A stretch of 64,000 nt of DNA from Bradyrhizobium guangdongense. GTDB lineage: Bacteria > Pseudomonadota > Alphaproteobacteria > Rhizobiales > Xanthobacteraceae. Where the stretch lies: assembly GCF_004114975.1 (NCBI RefSeq), contig NZ_CP030051.1, forward strand, positions 3,596,001-3,660,000, written 5' to 3'. This document shows positions 26,354 to 35,086 of the stretch, piece by piece. The position numbers and the translations under genes are program-made. Every line of letters begins with the position of its first letter. Positions within the stretch are counted from its first letter, which is position 1. The notes beneath the pieces were generated by a model. It saw only the letters and a list, made by a program, of their open reading frames with translations. It had not been told where the DNA came from and did no database searches.

Positions 26354-29300
26354 ATGCTGACACGGCTGGGTGTTGCACTCCTGACGGCGTGCGTTGTTTC
26401 AATGACGGAAGCGAATGCGCAATCCATCGACATTCCTCTTCAGTACCAGGTGAGCTCGAATGGTGTTCAGCTGTTCATCTATGTCGGTGTCGGCAGCAAT
26501 GGTGGACAAAAATATCTGTTCGACACCGGATCCAATTCCTTCAACCTGGAGGCGACCTCGGCGACCCTCGGCTCGCAACTGTCGAGCCTGTCGCAACAAG
26601 CCAATCTTCCGACAGATCTGCATTATTCCTATTCGAGCGGGCTCGCCCTCTACGGCAATCAGGTCGGCGTGCCATCGCTGACGTTCTACACGCCTGCCAG
26701 CCGGCCGGTAGGCACCATCACGGCGTCGAGTTCGACTGGAATTCTGGTGGATGCGCTTTACGCCTACAAGGATGGCTCGGCGGGCCAGACAACGACCTTC
26801 TCATCTCCGACACTGCTGCCGGGATTCAACGGCTATGGTGTCTTCGGGGCAGGCTACTTCACGGGCTCGACCGGAACCGGGAGCAACGGTGTTGCCTCGA
26901 CCTATGCCTCGCCCCTTGGGCAGGCGGTCATACCCGGCACGACGGGAGGATATGTCGTCGCGGCAAACGGGCAATCGCTTCGCTCGCTCGATTCCCAGAA
27001 TCTGCTGAACGCGGCCAATTACGGCAATGGACCCCAGGTCAATCAATCCATCACCTCGTGCAGCCCGTGTGTGATGCTGGGTCTTACGCCGGCGCTTCTT
27101 GCGCAATTCCCGGCGGCAAACCGACTGCCATGGAATTCGTCGAGTACCCCGTTCCCCAATTCCAACTATCCTGCAACGACCCAATATGGAATAAATCTGG
27201 ACCTCACGGTGGTGTCGCCGACCGGGGGCACGACGGCCTACAACAACGTCGCGACGCAATTCGACAGCGGCAAGCCGACAAACATCATCTACGACTCCAA
27301 TCTCAGTCAGCACTCACGCGCGCTTCCCGGCGGATCGACCCTCATCATCTCGCCTGCGGGATCGAACAACGCGGCAGAGACGCAAACCTCGGTGGCTGCT
27401 AGTTCGACGCCTCAGCCTTACACGCTCTCGCTCAGCAATCGCAGCGACACCAACCCGCAGCGGCCCCAACAGGGGCAGGGCATCGGCGTTTCATTCTTCC
27501 TCGGAAATTCGGTGCTCTACGATCTCTCCGGACAGGCGGTGGCGTACACGTCGAACTTCGTCACGGACCAAAATCTGACGACGACGGCCGCTCATCCGCT
27601 GATGATCGATGCCGCCTCTCCATCGCTCGGCCTGGCGGGTGTCATTGCCGGGAATGGCGGGGTGACAATCGGTCCCGGCGGCGCGGCCACGCTCAGCAAC
27701 GCAAATACCTATTATGGGGCCACCAGCGTCGTCGGTGGGTACCTCGCGCTGGTCGGCCCTGGGACGATCAGCAATTCCAGCGGGGTCGGGATCGTCAACT
27801 CTGGGACGCTCGACATCTCCGGATCGTGGGCTCCCGCCGTCGCCCTGCAATCGCTTTCGGGCGATGCGACTGCGCAGCTGGTGCTCGGAGACCGCATGTT
27901 GACCGTTGTCAACGGAAGCGGAACATTCTCGGGGACGATCTCGGGCAGCGGGGGCGCCGTGACCGTCGCCGGCGGGTTCCTGAGGCTGAACGGTTCGAAC
28001 AGCTATACCGGCGCGACGAACGTCCTGTCCGGCGTCCTTGAAGTCAATGGGTCAATCAGCTCATCGACCGTGACGTCGGTAGCGCCGGGCGCAACCCTTA
28101 CCGGCTCAGGCACGGTTGGCAACTTGCTGATTTTCTCGCAGGGGACCTTCGCGCCGGGCTCTGCGACCGGCGGCGGCTCGATGTCGGTCTCGAGCGATTT
28201 GGCGCTCGGCGATGCCGCGCGCTATCTGGTTCGCGTCTCTTCGGCGGGCGCGAGTTTCGCCACGATCGGCGGAACGGCTTCGCTTGGTGGCGTCGTGCAG
28301 GTGGTACCGACAAATGGTGTCAAGTTCGGATCTATGACGATCCTTTCGTCCTCCGGACTGAATGGCACCACCTTCAACGCACTTTCGATCGGGCAGGCCG
28401 GCATCACGGGCGCATTGTCGTATACGCCAACGGCGGTTCAACTTTCTCTGACGTCGAGTCTCGGTCAGCTGTCGGGGGCGAGCGCCAACCAGAAGTCGGT
28501 GGGTCTGCTGTTCGATCATATCTTCAACTCGGCCGGCACAACCGGGGCATTTGGCGCCATTTTCTCGGGCAATGTTCTCTCCAATCTTCAGCAGGCCACT
28601 GGAGAGACGGCTGCGGGAGCGCAGCAGGCGACATTCAATGCGATGGGCCAGTTCGTCGGTCTGCTGACCGGACCGGATGGCAGCGGTGCGAACCCGAACA
28701 TGGGTGCGCAGGCTTATGCGGAAGAAGACGGGGTGATCGCCGACGGGGCGACAGGCCGCATGCGTCTCGACGCCGAACGTACCGCTTACGCGATGTTCGC
28801 AAAGGCGCCGTTGCGAAAGGTCTATGAGCCACGCTGGAGCGTGTGGGCGTCGGGCTTCGGCGGCTCGCAATCGACCGACGGCAACGGGTCCGTCGGCTCG
28901 AGCAGCGCGACCAGCCGCATCTTCGGAACGGCCGTGGGCGCCGAGTACCTGCTCTCGCCACGGACGATCGCAGGCTTCGCGCTTGCCGGTGGCGGAACGA
29001 GCTTCAGCGTCAATGCTCTCGGCTCGGGCCGGTCGGATCTGTTCCAGGCCGGTGCCTATGTCCGGCATGCGAGCGGTCCCGCCTATGTGTCGGCGGCGCT
29101 CGCTTATGGCTGGCAGGATGTCACGACGGACCGCGCAGTCGCAGGGGCCGATCAGCTGCATGCCGAATTCAAGGCCAATGCGTGGAGCGGGCGTCTCGAG
29201 GGCGGATACCGAATGCTCATGCCCTGGCTGGGTGGCATCGGCATCACGCCCTACGGGGCTGGTCAGTTTACAACGTTCGATCTGCCTGCTTATGCCGAGC

Positions 29301-29671
29301 AGATCGTGTCGGGCACCGGCGCGTTCGCGCTGGCCTATGGTGCACGGAGCGTCACCGACACGCGCAGCGAACTCGGTGTGCGAACTGACAGGTCATTTGC
29401 AATGTCCAATGCTGTTCTTGCCCTGCGCGGTCGCCTCGCCTGGGCGCACGACTTCAATCCGGACCGGACCCTCGCCGCCACGTTCCAGTCCCTGCCGGGC
29501 GCCAGCTTCGTCGTCAACGGCGCAGCGCTGGCGCCCGATTCAGCCTTGGCGACGGTGTCGGCGGAGATGCGCTGGATGAACGGCTGGTCGGCGGCGGCGA
29601 GCATCGAGAGCGAGGTTTCGAAAGTCACACGATCCTATGCCGGCAAGGGCGTCGTCCGATATGCGTGGTAA
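26354..29671 (+). CDS. Autotransporter with aspartic-protease-like passenger
   Basis: ATG 26354, five bases after GGAGG, gives 1105 residues. Residues 1-22 are a signal peptide (...SMTEANA). The N-terminal passenger (about 25-410) has YLFDTGSNSFNLEA with D57-T-G-S, and a second TQFDSGKPTNIIYD with D304-S-G, resembling the two half-sites of pepsin-like aspartic proteases. GYGVFGAGYF (161-169) and a CSPC pair (236-239) lie between. Residues ~430-640 carry PATR-type autotransporter repeats (NTYYGATSVVGGYLAL; NSYTGATNVLSGVLEV; LTGSGTVGNL). Residues ~830-1105 are the barrel, ending VRYAW. The protease role is an inference from motifs; a structure-only beta-domain is the alternative. It follows the other autotransporter by 187 bp. 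Confidence 0.75.
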   Translation: MLTRLGVALLTACVVSMTEANAQSIDIPLQYQVSSNGVQLFIYVGVGSNGGQKYLFDTGSNSFNLEATSATLGSQLSSLSQQANLPTDLHYSYSSGLALYGNQVGVPSLTFYTPASRPVGTITASSSTGILVDALYAYKDGSAGQTTTFSSPTLLPGFNGYGVFGAGYFTGSTGTGSNGVASTYASPLGQAVIPGTTGGYVVAANGQSLRSLDSQNLLNAANYGNGPQVNQSITSCSPCVMLGLTPALLAQFPAANRLPWNSSSTPFPNSNYPATTQYGINLDLTVVSPTGGTTAYNNVATQFDSGKPTNIIYDSNLSQHSRALPGGSTLIISPAGSNNAAETQTSVAASSTPQPYTLSLSNRSDTNPQRPQQGQGIGVSFFLGNSVLYDLSGQAVAYTSNFVTDQNLTTTAAHPLMIDAASPSLGLAGVIAGNGGVTIGPGGAATLSNANTYYGATSVVGGYLALVGPGTISNSSGVGIVNSGTLDISGSWAPAVALQSLSGDATAQLVLGDRMLTVVNGSGTFSGTISGSGGAVTVAGGFLRLNGSNSYTGATNVLSGVLEVNGSISSSTVTSVAPGATLTGSGTVGNLLIFSQGTFAPGSATGGGSMSVSSDLALGDAARYLVRVSSAGASFATIGGTASLGGVVQVVPTNGVKFGSMTILSSSGLNGTTFNALSIGQAGITGALSYTPTAVQLSLTSSLGQLSGASANQKSVGLLFDHIFNSAGTTGAFGAIFSGNVLSNLQQATGETAAGAQQATFNAMGQFVGLLTGPDGSGANPNMGAQAYAEEDGVIADGATGRMRLDAERTAYAMFAKAPLRKVYEPRWSVWASGFGGSQSTDGNGSVGSSSATSRIFGTAVGAEYLLSPRTIAGFALAGGGTSFSVNALGSGRSDLFQAGAYVRHASGPAYVSAALAYGWQDVTTDRAVAGADQLHAEFKANAWSGRLEGGYRMLMPWLGGIGITPYGAGQFTTFDLPAYAEQIVSGTGAFALAYGARSVTDTRSELGVRTDRSFAMSNAVLALRGRLAWAHDFNPDRTLAATFQSLPGASFVVNGAALAPDSALATVSAEMRWMNGWSAAASIESEVSKVTRSYAGKGVVRYAW

Positions 29672-29705
29672 TCCCGGGGCATCGGGAGCGGTACCAAATT
29701 GCCGG

Positions 29706-29726
29706 TACTGTGCATGGGGTTGTTTT
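29706..29726. repeat. Box 1 of the two-box intergenic repeat, single inverted copy
   Basis: TACTGTGCATGGGGTTGTTT is the exact reverse complement of box 1 at 12396 and 52002. No box 2 is found nearby. It lies in the 60-bp convergent gap between the protease-like autotransporter and the reductase-like gene. Confidence 0.6.
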
Positions 29727-29731
29727 GGATA

Positions 29732-30289
29732 TTATAGAGCTTGCCGCCGCCATGGCGTCACGGTCACGTCGTGCGCGGCATCGAGCATGTAAGGCTTACC
29801 CGGCGCCATCCCGTGCGAGGCTAGCACCTCGTGCGGCGTCCGCCGGGGCACGTCGACGAAGCAGCCTTCGCCGCCGGGCAAGGTGACATGCGGGGCTTCC
29901 GACAGCCAGAACGTGTCGTAACGGTCCATGAACATGTCGAACACGACGGGGCCGCCGATGATTGCGACCCGGCCCGCGGCGACATCGGCAAAGGCACAGG
30001 CCTCCTCGAAGCTCGCATGCTGCGGATTCCACAGCGTCGCGTTCGGCATCTCGGGATCGACGGTGAGAGCCTTGATCTTGCGGGTCAGGATCAGCCGCTT
30101 GCGCTTGGGCGAGTTCGGCTGCTGCTCATGCGAGTGGCGGCCGTGCACGATCAGCGCGGCGCCGTCGAGCGCCTGCTCGAAGAACAGCTTGTCGCCTTCG
30201 AACTTCAGACTGTCGGGCATGACACGGCCTGCGTCGGCGAGCATGCCTTCTGCCGAGACGATGACGTAGCCTTCGAACCGGAAAGACAA
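29732..30289 (-). CDS. Dihydrofolate reductase/RibD-like family protein
   Basis: This 185-residue soluble protein resembles the RibD C-terminal/DHFR-like reductase fold: MSFRFEGYVIVSAEGMLADAG at the N-terminus (folate/NADPH reductases start with a similar strand), LIVHGRHSHEQQPN, RLILTRKI, and a dinucleotide-type GRVAIIGGPVVFDMFMD motif. It probably uses NADPH; the substrate is unknown and it is unlikely to be the housekeeping FolA. It starts 7 bp after the stop of the polysaccharide deacetylase gene, so the two may be co-transcribed. Confidence 0.65.
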   Translation of the reverse strand: MSFRFEGYVIVSAEGMLADAGRVMPDSLKFEGDKLFFEQALDGAALIVHGRHSHEQQPNSPKRKRLILTRKIKALTVDPEMPNATLWNPQHASFEEACAFADVAAGRVAIIGGPVVFDMFMDRYDTFWLSEAPHVTLPGGEGCFVDVPRRTPHEVLASHGMAPGKPYMLDAAHDVTVTPWRRQAL

Positions 30290-30296
30290 GTGACGA

Positions 30297-31307
30297 CTAT
30301 TCGGAAACGGTCGTCACCACGGAATTGACCGGGCGGGTGCTGACCGTTGGCAGCTTGACGTCCTTCATCAGCTCCTGGTCGTATTCGGGCAGCGAGGCGA
30401 CCGGCGCCTTGGCGCGCATCGCCACGATCTTGTAGCCGCCTGCCTTGAGGCGGTTCAGCAGCTCGGGCAGGGCCTCTGCCGTGTGCTTCTGGAAGTCGTG
30501 CATCAGGATGATGCCTTTGCCCTTCTTCTCGAGCCCCTTCATCACGGTCTCGATCACCTTCTCGGGCTTGGAGGCCTTGAAGTCGAAGGAGTCGATATCG
30601 CAGGAGAAGATCGCGACGTTGCGGTTGCCGAGATAGGTGACCATCTCCGGCGGATGCTGCAGCGCCGGGAAGCGGAAGAACGCAGCGGGCGAGATTCCTC
30701 CAAGCGCCCATTTCACGGCGCTGATGCCTTTCTCGATCTCTTCCTTGCGTTGGTCTTCGCTCAGCTTCTTGTTGTTGAGGTTGGCATGCGACCAGGTGTG
30801 AGTGCCGACGGTGTGACCGGCCGCGTAGACCTGCTTCAGGATCTCCGGCTCGTAGGTGGCATGCTTGCCGATCGAGAAGAAGATGCCGGTGGTGCACTGG
30901 TCGGCGAGCGCCTTCAGCACGGCGGGCGTGTTGCGCGGCCAGGGACCGTCGTCGAAGGTCAGGACGACCTCCTTGTCGCGCAGGAAGTCGAGCTCCTTGA
31001 AATGCTCGAAGCCGAAGCCGGGACCGCCTGTCGTGTCGATCTCGACGGTGCGGGCGACGCCGAGCGCATCAGGATTCGTGCAGGCGGCGCGCGTCGGTTG
31101 CGGCGCTTGTTGCGGCGGCGGCGGAAAGGCGGCGGATTGTGCCGCGGCGGGCGCTGCGGGTGCCGGAGCCGCAGCTGCGGCCGGCGTTGCCGCCGGTGCG
31201 GCTGGCGTCGCGGCCACCGGTTTCGCTGCCGGGGTCTGCGACCATGCCGCGCCTGTCAGCGCAACAGACATCGCGCTTGCCAAAATTAGTCCTACCGCCA
31301 CACGCAT
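30297..31307 (-). CDS. Exported polysaccharide deacetylase (NodB-homology domain)
   Basis: ATG 31307 gives 336 residues with a signal peptide (MRVAVGLILASAMSVALTGAAWS). An Ala/Pro-rich low-complexity spacer (about 25-70) follows, then a carbohydrate esterase 4 domain. Signature blocks are EVVLTFDDGPWPRNT (catalytic Asp pair), HTVGTHTWSHANL (metal-binding His pair) and FFRFPAL, with a late LMHDFQKHTAEAL. It should remove N- or O-acetyl groups from a periplasmic or envelope polysaccharide or peptidoglycan. The start at 31385 would add 26 residues without export features. The downstream reductase-like gene is 7 bp away. Confidence 0.85.
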   Translation of the reverse strand: MRVAVGLILASAMSVALTGAAWSQTPAAKPVAATPAAPAATPAAAAAPAPAAPAAAQSAAFPPPPQQAPQPTRAACTNPDALGVARTVEIDTTGGPGFGFEHFKELDFLRDKEVVLTFDDGPWPRNTPAVLKALADQCTTGIFFSIGKHATYEPEILKQVYAAGHTVGTHTWSHANLNNKKLSEDQRKEEIEKGISAVKWALGGISPAAFFRFPALQHPPEMVTYLGNRNVAIFSCDIDSFDFKASKPEKVIETVMKGLEKKGKGIILMHDFQKHTAEALPELLNRLKAGGYKIVAMRAKAPVASLPEYDQELMKDVKLPTVSTRPVNSVVTTVSE

Positions 31308-31495
31308 GGTGTTGTCCTCGAGATTGATCCCGTTGTTCCGCCGCGGCTTTTCGCCTCCGGCCGAACCCATCCTGCCCCAGATCATCCTAGCCTAGATGTT
31401 GGCCCGTCGCCATTGCAACGGCTGTTTGGCGCTTCGCCGCAATTGTGCCCAAGCCTGTTCGACGAACCGACTGAAGAGCCTACGCGTGCGGCGCA

Positions 31496-32065
31496 TCAAC
31501 TGTCCGCCAAGGCCCTCGCAATCGCTGTCTTGATGCGGGTGTCGGCAGGCTCAACGGCGGATGGAAATACCTCGGCGATATAGCCGTCGCGGCCAACAAG
31601 GTATTTGTGGAAGTTCCAGCGCGGAACCTCCTTCGGTCGTGCCTCAGCGGCCCATTTATAAAACGGATGCGCCTTCGGCCCGACCACGATGGCTTTGGCG
31701 GTGATAGGGAAGGTAACTCCGTATTGGTGGTGGGCGGTCTCCGAGATCTCGCTGGCGCCGCCAGGCTCCTGGCCGCCGAAATCGTTTGAGGGCACGCCGA
31801 TGACGGTGAGACCGCGTTGGCGAAACTCGCTCCAGAGCTCTTGCAGCCCGGCATATTGCGGGGTGTAGCCGCACAGGGAAGCCGTGTTCACGACCAGCAT
31901 CGGTTTGCCGGTAAAGGCGGCGAGGCGAATGTCGTCGCCGGACAAAGCGGGGAACGAGAAGGCGTAGGCGGAAACCCGGCTCATGCCGCCATCGGCTCGC
32001 GCAGACGTGGCCGAGCCGGTCGCCGCGAGAAACGCCGCGCTGAGCATGGTTCTGCGGTTCAGCAT
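31496..32065 (-). CDS. Glutathione peroxidase-family protein, exported
   Basis: The 189-residue protein has an N-terminal twin-arginine-like signal (MLNRRTMLSAAFLAATGSA) and a glutathione-peroxidase/thioredoxin-fold domain. The peroxidatic cysteine is C65 (NTASLCGYTPQY, selenocysteine in animal enzymes). The rest of the tetrad is visible as Gln in NDFGGQEPG and Trp/Asn in PRWNFHKYLV. It would reduce hydroperoxides, probably with thioredoxin, in the periplasm. The motif is a weak Tat match, so Sec export is possible. It is on the same strand as the L,D-transpeptidase gene, 89 bp downstream of its stop. Confidence 0.85.
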   Translation of the reverse strand: MLNRRTMLSAAFLAATGSATSARADGGMSRVSAYAFSFPALSGDDIRLAAFTGKPMLVVNTASLCGYTPQYAGLQELWSEFRQRGLTVIGVPSNDFGGQEPGGASEISETAHHQYGVTFPITAKAIVVGPKAHPFYKWAAEARPKEVPRWNFHKYLVGRDGYIAEVFPSAVEPADTRIKTAIARALADS

Positions 32066-32154
32066 GGCGGTGTGCCCCGGATGTGATGGGCGGAGCTTAC
32101 TCCGCGGACGCGGCCGTCCCGCTCAACACCGCGTTATCTGACGCCGTGATGAGT

Positions 32155-33756
32155 TCAGTAGAGGCGGACGATGAAATCGGTGCCTTCGCCGGTCTCGCCC
32201 TGGTTGATACCCTGATCGGAGACGATGACCGAGCCGCCTGACGTGAGCATCTCGTTGATCTTGGCCATGGCGTCGGCCGGGATGGTGATGCGATCCAGTG
32301 CCTCGGCGGGGCTGTCCGGCGTGATCACCGGCTTTGCGGCAACGGGGATCACGGCGGCGCCGCGCTGGCGGCGCACGACGTGGCCATCCTCGTCGCGCGC
32401 GGCGGCGCGAACCGAGACGGGCAGTGACACCACCGACCAGTGCAGCGCATTGGGATCGGCCTTGTCGACCTCGGCGGTGAAGACGTGGGTGCCGAGCGGC
32501 CGGTCGCTCGCTGCGATCGTCACGGGCACGTCGAACAGCGGCGCAAAGTTCTGCCGGACGTAGAGCTTGGAATCCTTGCGGCTGATGAACACGGCGATCT
32601 GGCCGCTCCGCTTCGGTAGATCCGGCTTCACGGACGGTGCGGGATCGGCGACACGGGTCTGGTCTTTCTTCGCGTCCGGCGAAGCCGCTTGCGCCGGGGC
32701 TGTTGCCGTCGCGTCGGGTTTCGTCTCGGTCGCCGTGTCAGCCTTGACTGGTTCGGATTTGGCAGGCTCTGAAACGGCGTCCGCCTTCGGTGCGTCGGCC
32801 TTCGGCGCATCGGTCGATTCCGGCTTCGCTTCGGTGCTCGCCGTGTCAGTGGCCTTGGTCACCTCGTCCGTCGTGGCCGCTTCCTCGTGGACCGGCGCAT
32901 TGCCGGTGGTCACGTCCGACATCACGGTATGGCCGACGGTTGAGCGCAGCTCCAGCTCGCCGTCGGCGCTGGCGGTCTTGGTCCCAAGAGATTTGGTCTC
33001 GACCGGCTTGGCGTCGGGGGCCTTGGTCTCGGGCGCGCCCTTGTCCGCCTTCTCGCCGACGCTGGTCGTCGGCTCGAGGCTGGCAGCCGGCTGCGGCGGG
33101 ACGCGCAGCGAGGCGAGCATCGGATGCGAGAAGCTCTGCGGCGTCATCTGGCCGGGCGCAACGATCACGCGTGCGCCCATCTTGGTCCAGTTCCACATCT
33201 TCACCGCGAATGCCATCGGCATGCGAATGCAGCCGTGCGAGGCGGGATAGCCCGGCAGCACGCCGGCATGCATGGCGACGCCGGACCAGGTGATCCGCTG
33301 CATGTACGGCATCGGCGCGCCGCTATAAATGTTGGAGTGGTGGAATTTGTGCTTCTGGATGACGCTGAACACGCCCATCGGCGTCGAGTGGCCCTTCATG
33401 CCGGTCGACACCGGCGATTCCGCGAACACTCCGTTGGCATCGTAGATCGTCACCTTTTGACGGTCGATCGAGACCACGATCACGAGCGGACCTTGCGGCT
33501 TGGCGCCGGTCTCCTTCTCGACGACAGCCTCTTTCTTGTTCCTGGCGGCCGCCGGGCCGCGCTTTTGGGGTTTCTGTCGCGGCTCCTCGGGATACCGCTC
33601 CTGGCGTCCATAGGATCCGTCGGAATAATCCGACCAATAATAGAAGGCGGCTTCCGCCTGGCTCGCCGTCCCCATCGCGCCTGCTGCAGCCAAAATTGCC
33701 ACCTGCCACAGCCGTGCCGGCGCGGCAGCAAAACGGGACCCGTTCACGCTATTCAT
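32155..33756 (-). CDS. L,D-transpeptidase with a second, catalytically empty YkuD-like half
   Basis: ATG 33756 gives 533 residues. A signal segment ends near residue 36 (ASQAEA). A YkuD domain (about 90-225) contains the active site HAGVLPGYPASHGCIRMP, with Cys as nucleophile; it cross-links peptidoglycan 3-3 or attaches proteins to it. A long Ala/Pro/Asp/Lys-rich linker (about 235-390) follows. The last ~140 residues (GQIAVFISRKDSKLYV..FDVPVTIAASDRPLGTHVFTAEVDK) look like the first half of the YkuD fold repeated, without the His/Cys motif. It is periplasmic. An alternative start at 33771 adds five residues. Confidence 0.85.
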   Translation of the reverse strand: MNSVNGSRFAAAPARLWQVAILAAAGAMGTASQAEAAFYYWSDYSDGSYGRQERYPEEPRQKPQKRGPAAARNKKEAVVEKETGAKPQGPLVIVVSIDRQKVTIYDANGVFAESPVSTGMKGHSTPMGVFSVIQKHKFHHSNIYSGAPMPYMQRITWSGVAMHAGVLPGYPASHGCIRMPMAFAVKMWNWTKMGARVIVAPGQMTPQSFSHPMLASLRVPPQPAASLEPTTSVGEKADKGAPETKAPDAKPVETKSLGTKTASADGELELRSTVGHTVMSDVTTGNAPVHEEAATTDEVTKATDTASTEAKPESTDAPKADAPKADAVSEPAKSEPVKADTATETKPDATATAPAQAASPDAKKDQTRVADPAPSVKPDLPKRSGQIAVFISRKDSKLYVRQNFAPLFDVPVTIAASDRPLGTHVFTAEVDKADPNALHWSVVSLPVSVRAAARDEDGHVVRRQRGAAVIPVAAKPVITPDSPAEALDRITIPADAMAKINEMLTSGGSVIVSDQGINQGETGEGTDFIVRLY

Positions 33757-33965
33757 TCCTCGAATCCACAATCCAAATCAGACGTTAGTGTCGCAGAGGG
33801 GATACGCGTTCACCACCATGGCGGTTCTGCCATCAGCTACTTTTGTTCAAGACGTAGCAAAAAAGCCTCACGGAGCGGTAAACGGCAGCCGCGGCCTGCT
33901 TTTCGTCACCTTCCTGATCTGCCACCTCATGCCTACATTGCCAGGACTTGTTACCGGAGAACTTC

Positions 33966-34514
33966 ATGTCATCTCGTTTCCCCGGTCTTTCCAGCATCCG
34001 CTTGAAAGGCCTTGCTTTATTCCTCCTGGCTCTGGTCGTCCCTGTGGCTTCCGCTTCGGCCGCCGATGAGCCCGATCTGATCTTTCGGCGCTCCACGGTT
34101 TTCAAATGGATGAGCCCGAATGACAAGCTCGCGACTTATGGGCTCGACGATCCCGAGGTCGAGGGTGTGGCCTGTCATTTCACGGTGCCGGAGAAGGGCG
34201 GCTTCAAGGGCTGGCTGGGTCTTGCCGAAGAAGTCTCGGACATCTCGCTCGCCTGCCGTCAGATCGGTCCAATCAAGTTCAAGGACAAGATGGAGCAGGG
34301 CGATGACATGTTCCGCAAGCGCCGCTCGATTTTCTTCAAGAAGATGCAGATCGTGCGCGGCTGCGACGCCAAGCGCAATGTGCTGGTCTATATGGTCTAT
34401 TCGGACAAGCTGATCGAGGGGTCACCGAAGAACTCGACCTCGACGGTGCCGATCATGCCCTGGGGGCCGGCTGACGCGAATGTCCAGAAGTGCGGTGACT
34501 TCTTTACTCAGTGA
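33966..34514 (+). CDS. CreA-family exported protein
   Basis: ATG 33966, seven bases after GGAG, gives 182 residues. A signal peptide ends near residue 33 (VASASAADEP). The mature protein matches the CreA family: DDPEVEGVACHFTVPEKGGFKGWLGLAEEVSDISLACRQIGPI, then a block with DMFRKRRSIFFKKMQIVRGCD. CreA is a conserved periplasmic protein of unknown biochemical role. Several cysteines could form disulfides. The 3' end overlaps, in convergent orientation, a possible small gene at 34504. It is divergent from the L,D-transpeptidase. Confidence 0.82.
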   Translation: MSSRFPGLSSIRLKGLALFLLALVVPVASASAADEPDLIFRRSTVFKWMSPNDKLATYGLDDPEVEGVACHFTVPEKGGFKGWLGLAEEVSDISLACRQIGPIKFKDKMEQGDDMFRKRRSIFFKKMQIVRGCDAKRNVLVYMVYSDKLIEGSPKNSTSTVPIMPWGPADANVQKCGDFFTQ

Positions 34515-34710
34515 CTGGATCGCGGCTGATGCGCGGTTTCACGAGATGTGAGCCGCTCAGCCGCACCAACGCCTGCGGCGCAGCCTCGTAGCCGCGCCCC
34601 GATTGCAGCGCCATCGCGCCGGGCGAGGCGGTGCGGTGCCTGATCTGTCGATCGTTGCGGTCCGCAGGCTGCGCCGCGTCGCGCACCGTTGCGCGATCTT
34701 GCGCCGTCAT
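34504..34710 (-). CDS. Possible 68-residue protein, unknown
   Basis: ATG 34710, preceded by GAGGGA at about eight bases, opens a 68-codon frame: MTAQDRATVRDAAQPAD...GAMALQSGRGYEAAP, ending HLVKPRISRDPVTE. Third-position GC is about three quarters by eye, close to genuine genes here. The sequence looks like a small soluble protein with a conserved-looking C-terminus. Its last 11 bases overlap the end of creA. Without a homologue it may be chance, so confidence is low. Confidence 0.35.
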   Translation of the reverse strand: MTAQDRATVRDAAQPADRNDRQIRHRTASPGAMALQSGRGYEAAPQALVRLSGSHLVKPRISRDPVTE

Positions 34711-35086
34711 GATGGCCGTCCCTCGAATCTGTGCCCGATCGATGGCGAGCCTGTCGGTTTCGCCCAGTCGATTCTGGCCGGCGTTTGCGGTTCTCTTCAG
34801 CAGAAAACCGTAAAATGCATGTGAAGCGCCGACGTCGGGGATGTGACGGCGCTGCTTCAACTGGCCTGAAAGGTTGTTCTCGAGCGAGTGCAATTGGTCT
34901 GGCGCTCCATCTGATATGATTGATGTTTTCCCGGAATTGTTTCGTCGTGTCGCGGCTGACGAAACAATTCTCACGGGGAACGAAACCATTTTGGGCTTTG
35001 TACGCATCACGGGAGAAACTGCTGATGGTTATCAGCGTCACAACGACGACGGCACACCGTCGGCCACGCGATTCGGAGACCCATCC
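34711..35086. other. Intergenic region with a 13-bp inverted repeat
   Basis: No gene is supported here. Longer frames on the minus strand become repetitive in Arg and have no domain. The main structure is the inverted repeat at 34934-34970. Promoters for the small secreted-protein gene at 35087 should lie here. Confidence 0.4.
34934..34970. promoter_or_regulatory. Perfect 13-bp inverted repeat, candidate operator
   Basis: GAATTGTTTCGTC (34934-34946) and GACGAAACAATTC (34958-34970) are perfect inverted arms with an 11-base spacer. A third related half-site, AACGAAACCATT, follows at 34979-34990. The lack of a T-run argues against a terminator. It lies 117 bp upstream of the small secreted-protein gene, consistent with a dimeric repressor operator. 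Confidence 0.5.

Noticed and set aside
34508..35041. Long minus-strand frame over the creA-35087 gap
   Set aside because: The translation is Arg/His-rich without any domain, and it is better explained as a shadow of the shorter 68-residue frame and of intergenic DNA.
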